From NCBI GenBank assembly GCA_964036045.1, contig OZ038380.1, positions 184,164,185 through 184,228,184 on the forward strand: 64,000 bases of DNA. Direction: 5' to 3'. The notes under the pieces are model-generated. The model saw only the letters and a program-made list of their open reading frames with translations. It was not told the DNA's origin and searched no databases. The stretch is from Eutreptiella sp. 'Long Island Sound 2002' (Eukaryota; Euglenozoa; Euglenophyceae; Eutreptiales; Eutreptiaceae). The position numbers were made by a program, and so were the translations under genes. The first letter of the stretch is position 1. The number at the start of each line of letters is the position of its first letter. Of this stretch, positions 59,901 to 64,000 are shown in pieces.

Positions 59901-60379
59901 GCACCCTCAAAATGTATCACCATATCAATCAACCCAGAAAAAGAGTAGATGTGGTGGAAATGGGCAAAAAATGTGTGCAAAAAAGTAGAAATGGGTGAAA
60001 CAGGGTGAACATCCAAAAATGCCAGATCCCCAATGCATCACTTCTACCAAACAACAATGATGCCCAAAGTACCACAAAGTATGGGTTTCTACTACGGCCA
60101 GACGCCCAAATAGTTGCACTGCGCTCGCACTGCACGCGCACTGCGCTTAAGGCGCCCCCTGAATCACACAGAAGAAAGAAGGGACCCATTGCCACATCAG
60201 AGGCGCCTTTCGCTGCAATCAGCAAAGAGCACAGATGACTGACGCGTTGTTCATCATGATCTAGGTCGGCACTGGTCGGTCCCATGCAGCACAGATAGGC
60301 ACGCGGGACCTGGATTACGCCCCTTCATGCATAGTTGAACTGCCCCGCCCCTCCCTGCGTGGACACAGGGATGTATTAG

Positions 60380-60560
60380 AAGAGATGGAGGGGGGGGCGT
60401 CTGGGACCCAAAAGTTTGTGTACCAGTAATGGCCCGACAAGATTTTCCCGATGGTAAATTTCGGCTATTCCCACGATGGTCACTTTGGTCGGGGGGGGGG
60501 GGGGTCCTCCGATGGTCATCAGCAGTTCTAATGCATCCTTGCATGGACTCCCCAGCCCAC
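60380..60560 (+). repeat. G-run/GTCCTCC/AATGCATCC dispersed motif
   Basis: A poly-G run (60489-60505), GTCCTCC, then TTCTAATGCATCC. The same order is seen at 51494-51540 and, more loosely, at 61315-61350 and, inverted, at 52070-52100. An upstream GGGACCCAAAAGT stretch (60404) recurs at 63981. Confidence 0.6.
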
Positions 60561-61139
60561 ACGCGGCCGTGCGGATAGATAGACGACAGACAACACAGGG
60601 CACAACAATCCAGGGACCAGTCAGGGCAAAAGTCGGGGCGCAGGGTTCCAGGCGTGAACAGAGCAGTGCCAAGCCGCCGACGGCCGCGGCCCATCCCGGA
60701 GGCCTGCCAGAGGCTCGGGCGAGGACTGCGCTGGGCGCGGAGGAGTGAAAACAGTCAGGCGAATGGACAGGGCAACGTCCGATCGTGTCTTCTCAAGGAG
60801 ACGATGGATCGCTGCTGCAGTGGAGGCACACGCCGCGGACGGTGGGTCTGTCCTTCTTTTTGGTTTTCAACTCGTGACCGAAGTTCCACCAAGTGTCCGC
60901 TGAGCGTTCACGGAGTAGGTCAAGGGTCAGCGACAGGCTCGGGGTTGGGGTCGGGGAGGCCAGGGTGCCCTGTCCTCTTCCCGGACAGTAGATACGACTC
61001 ACTGCACAGCCCACCGGGACAGCAGCTCTGAGCCTGCGCTCTTGTCTCATTGAGAGTGCGTCAACGTGCCCGGCGCACCGGGCAAAAATTTCCGCTATTT
61101 TCCCCCAGTTGTCCCCCTTGTCGCCCATTGTTTGACCCC

Positions 61140-61360
61140 AAGTTGGGGACCCCCGAGAAGGCAGGGCCTCAGAGGCGGCCCCAGAAGCGGTGAGAAAAGC
61201 GGTTGGAGGAGGTCGCCAAAACGGTTGGGGGCGGTTACTGTCGGTTACAAGTGCCGTTGAAGCTGGCACTTGCCGCCAGGGATACAGCGGCTGACCATAG
61301 GCTGGGCACCCTGGAGGGGGGTACCTCCCCCCTTTTCCAATGCATCCCTGTTCAATCCCC
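61140..61360 (+). repeat. Inverted dispersed repeat, right copy
   Basis: Reverse-complement counterpart of 52060-52290: CTCAGAGGCGGCCCCAGAAG, GGGCGGTTACTGTCGGTTAC and AGCTGGCACTTGCCGCCAGG. The frames over both copies share residues such as VTDSNRPQP, a result of the DNA similarity. Confidence 0.8.
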
Positions 61361-62024
61361 TTCTGCCATGCACCACATGTCGAGAGCGGCTCGCTACATC
61401 CCTCTGCAGCACGGGACAAAGGGAAGGAACCCCAAGAGTGCACAAGGGGCAAAGTCGTTGACAGAGCACACGGAAGTATGTTGGCCGTTGTGGCCCAAAG
61501 CTCTATAACCCCACGCCCCCCGCCCAGGCCCCCCCCCAAAGGCCGTTGGTGCACCCCGAAGGGCGCGGAGACTGTGTCGAGGGAACGGGTTCGGCCAGGG
61601 CATCTTCGTCGGCAGCCGACCTGAGGGTTCCCTCCCGCCCCCTTTGGGGGGGAGGGATAGGCCGAGGTTGGCACCGCTGCGCGCTACAGAGATTGGGCCA
61701 ATGGATGGCGGAGGCCGCACTGGGGGCAGGCGCCATGGCAAGATTCCAACCTCTGCCCCCATGCCGGATGGGGCATATCTCACATGGGCATGCACTGCTG
61801 ATCGCTGGGCCATTGTCAGGACAGTCCGTGGGGAAGCACCAGGGACCACACAGGCCCTCCTGTTGCTCTTGGTGCCTACACGCCTTTAAACGACCCCTGA
61901 AGGAGTCCTTTAGCCTGCTTTTACGTGCATCTTTCAAAGAAACCTCTGTGCCTTGCCAAAGGCAACGGAATTGCATGTTTCAGAATCGACTTTTTTGTTT
62001 TTGGGAGATTGTAAGCAACCACAC

Positions 62025-62170
62025 TCAGAAAGAAAAAGCACCTGCAAAGCATATGTTTTCGACCCTCTTTATGGGGATGTGGCCCCATTTTTCCGTATGG
62101 GGAATATGGGTGCTTTTGTCATCTTCGATGTGCACTGCGCATAGTGCATCATAGAGTTCCCACACACGAT
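62025..62170 (-). CDS. Possible exon of unknown gene
   Basis: The minus frame MAELQHRVWELYDALCAVHI followed by EDDKSTHIPHTEKWGHIPIK and RVENICFAG reads like real protein and ends at a GCAG|GTGCTT donor (about 62042). No family is recognised. It may form one gene with the coding-like minus frame at 62975-63325. Confidence 0.4.
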
Positions 62171-62844
62171 GTTGCAGCTCTGCCATCAAAGCAGAGCAAC
62201 ATACGGCTGCTTCCGTTCTGCACAGATCTCCACCAATCCCAAGCCATTGCAAAGGCAGAGCCCCTTCCGGAGAGGAAATTAGGGGCGAAAGTTTGGGGGC
62301 TTTGAGGGGGGAATGACGGGGGAATGGGTACGAGATGGGCTGGGAACAGGGATTGACGTTTGTGGCATTCGGGAGCCTCCCCTTCTCATCAGGTTGGAGG
62401 TCTGTCGGTGACAAAAAAACTTGCCAAACCTCAAACGCCTCTACCTTTCTAAAGCAGGGTGTTCATTTTGCCGAGCCCCGTTTGAGTCCCGGTGCATGGT
62501 CACCTCAGACGCATGGAAGTGTTCTGCCCGTCCTCTGCAGCCAGCCCCCAACCTTCAGTTACTAGGTTAGGGTTAGTTGCGGGGGTCAAACCAACATTGA
62601 TTGCACCGTGACTTCCCGGGTGATCCAATGCACATCTATCACCAACCCCCAAACGCTTTCGTGACCAAAGACATGATCCGGCTGCAAAAAACCCCTCGCA
62701 ACTGCTGCCACAGCAGCATTGGGTAGTGGTAGTGGTAGGGCCTGGGCGTGCACAGGCTCAGTGTCACAGTTAGTCAGTTGCTATTGCCCAATTCCCTCAG
62801 CAGGGGGTCCAAACCCATGAGACTTCCCGGCGGTTGTCACAGTG

Positions 62845-62930
62845 CTTGCTCCACAGGAACCGAACTCAGACACCCAGGTCACGGAGCAAGCACACTGACC
62901 ACTGGACCAACCCACTTGCCTGCGATGGCG
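62845..62930 (-). tRNA. tRNA-like sequence
   Basis: On the minus strand, GGTCCAGTGGTCAGTG resembles an A box and GAGTTCGGTTCC a B box about 45 bp later. The rest does not fold as a complete tRNA, so it is probably SINE-derived. Confidence 0.35.
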
Positions 62931-62974
62931 ATGCGATGGCGGCGGGTTCGCAGCGTCGCAGAGGCCCCGCGCTG

Positions 62975-63325
62975 TCAGTGCGGGCCCTGCCCGCGGGTCA
63001 TGAACCGGCTCTCCACCCCGATGCACGGGTAACGTTGGCAGACGTTGCAGCACGTCCATAGCATCAGCACGGGGTACAACGGGGACGACCGACGGAGCGC
63101 GATGCAATTGCTCCACTGCTGCAGGCGGTTGTACATGCGGGGCATGCCCAGCACCTTCTGATGGCTGTTGAGACAAGAAGAGGGGTACGCGTGGCGGTTG
63201 CGGTGTGCACCAATGCGGGTCCGGTCACCAGCACAAGCGGTACCGGCACATCGAGACAGCGGCACAAACCCGGCGGGATCGTCGGCAAGTGACATGCTGA
63301 GAAAAAGCACACAAGACAGGGCCAA
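62975..63325 (-). CDS. Possible exon of unknown gene
   Basis: A 116-codon minus frame. SRCAGTACAGDRTRIGAHRN, HQKVLGMPRMYNRLQQWSNC and the Cys-containing LWTCCNVCQRYPCIGVESRF look coding. The Cys pairs (CC..C..YPC) might bind a metal. No domain assigned; the exon limits are not determined. Confidence 0.35.
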   Translation of the reverse strand: MALSCVLFLSMSLADDPAGFVPLSRCAGTACAGDRTRIGAHRNRHAYPSSCLNSHQKVLGMPRMYNRLQQWSNCIALRRSSPLYPVLMLWTCCNVCQRYPCIGVESRFMTRGQGPH

Positions 63326-63406
63326 GTGTTTGGCCCTGCTGCTGTGCTTGGAGGGTGCTGCGCAGGGAAATATTAGAAGGGGGGGAGGGTCTGGGACAGG
63401 CTTCGT

Positions 63407-63507
63407 TTATAAGAGGGGGGGGGGTATTTTGGACAAGACCCACCCACCCAACTTTGGACCCACCCACCCAACTTTTGACCCACCCAGACCCCCCCCCCCT
63501 CTTATAA
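63407..63507. mobile_element. Short inverted-repeat element, copy 1
   Basis: TTATAAGAGGGGGGGGG at the left is the reverse complement of the right end CCCCCCCCCTCTTATAA. Inside are three ~24-bp units of GACCCACCCACCCAACTTT. At about 101 bp it may be a miniature transposon; the target duplication is unclear because the end is itself TTATAA. Confidence 0.6.
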
Positions 63508-63600
63508 TTCTGTGGGGAGCATTTTTTGTGAACCAAATTGAAGCCAAGGCGCTCTCCCGGTTTAGGCATCCCCAAAGGGTGACACACCAAATACTTCACA

Positions 63601-63680
63601 ACACCAGGGTTTGAACCAGAGATCTTTGGAATTGCAGTTAAATTCCTTGACAACTGGGCTACCAACCAGCTCTGACAGCG
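63601..63680 (-). tRNA. tRNA-like sequence
   Basis: On the minus strand, GCTGGTTGGTAGCCC resembles an A box, TCTGGTTCAAACCCTGG a T arm/B box, and GGAATT...AATTCC a stem between them. Incomplete acceptor pairing argues for a SINE head. Confidence 0.4.
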
Positions 63681-63870
63681 TTGTGCAACAAAGGGTCCAC
63701 AGGTTTAACATGTTATCAAAAAAAATTCCGCCATGTGAAAAATTGGCACCTGCACACCTACCACCTGCACAACGACACAACAGAAAGGGGCACCAGCAAC
63801 CAGCGAGACAAGGCTCCTGTGACCAAAGAAAGAAGGTTTGGCAGGAGCCCAACCCAGGAAACCCTCAGAA

Positions 63871-63968
63871 TTATAAGAGGGGGGGGGTCCAGAGCTTTAG
63901 ACCCACCCACCCGGCTGAAGACCCACCCACCCAGACACCCCCCCCCCATTGCAACTTAATTCTTATAA
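63871..63968. mobile_element. Short inverted-repeat element, copy 2 (inverted)
   Basis: TTATAAGAGGGGGGGGG to TCTTATAA with two GACCCACCCACCC units. The flanks match copy 1 in reverse orientation: ACGAAGCCTG on the right here against CAGGCTTCGT on the left of copy 1. Confidence 0.58.
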
Positions 63969-64000
63969 ACGAAGCCTGGTCTGGGACCCAAAAGTATGTG

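Noticed and set aside
62563-62580. Interstitial telomere repeat (GGTTAGGGTTAG)
   Set aside because: Fewer than three units; too short to support.

Overview
The window reads as nuclear DNA of a photosynthetic eukaryote, most likely a unicellular alga. The reasons are chromodomain-bearing LTR retrotransposons, one host gene whose conserved domain only makes sense once spliceosomal introns are removed, a small gene whose product carries a thylakoid twin-arginine-type signal, and very repeat-rich intergenic DNA. I cannot name the species. There are no prokaryotic operons.

Region 1 (1-20301) is one nested pair of Ty3/gypsy chromoviruses. Element A (1-2671 and 13425-20296, 5' end outside the window) was split by a younger element B of the same family (2672-13424). 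B has 532-bp LTRs with 3 differences between them, an initiator-Met-type primer site, a polypurine tract and a perfect 5-bp target duplication (TGCAG). Three traits stand out. Gag starts inside the 5' LTR and is read through the primer-binding site. Gag and Pol are in one frame and separated by a single UAG. Pol carries a Dam-like (DIRS-type) adenine-methyltransferase domain between protease and reverse transcriptase. Both elements are now disabled: B by one TGA and one frameshift, A by several nonsense codons and a frameshift, one of them at the integrase catalytic Glu.

Region 2 (20302-24730) holds weak minus-strand coding candidates, a Pro/Ala/Thr repeat ORF built on a 30-bp minisatellite, and an 837-bp non-autonomous DNA transposon with about 36-bp terminal inverted repeats, a 5-bp target duplication and four internal palindromes centred on AGGCCT.

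Region 3 (24731-44130) is dominated by a segmental duplication of about 7.1 kb (24731-31868 and 33162-40373). Its right half is almost identical between copies and its left half is more diverged. Scrambled partial copies lie at 42790-44130. Each full copy carries a small putative thylakoid-lumen protein gene, a zinc-finger ORF resembling BED-type fingers, a small membrane-protein candidate, a tRNA-Met-like sequence and several minisatellites.

Region 4 (44131-64000) is GC-rich and full of G/C homopolymers, minisatellites and dispersed inverted repeats. Its clearest gene is a minus-strand pseudouridine synthase of the RsuA/RluB type. I traced four phase-compatible exons across 48793-55792, with introns holding most of the repeats, including a 657-bp CA microsatellite. 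The exon for the start of the S4 domain was not found. Other minus-strand exon candidates of unknown function lie near 46.0, 57.3, 58.2, 62.1 and 63.1 kb.
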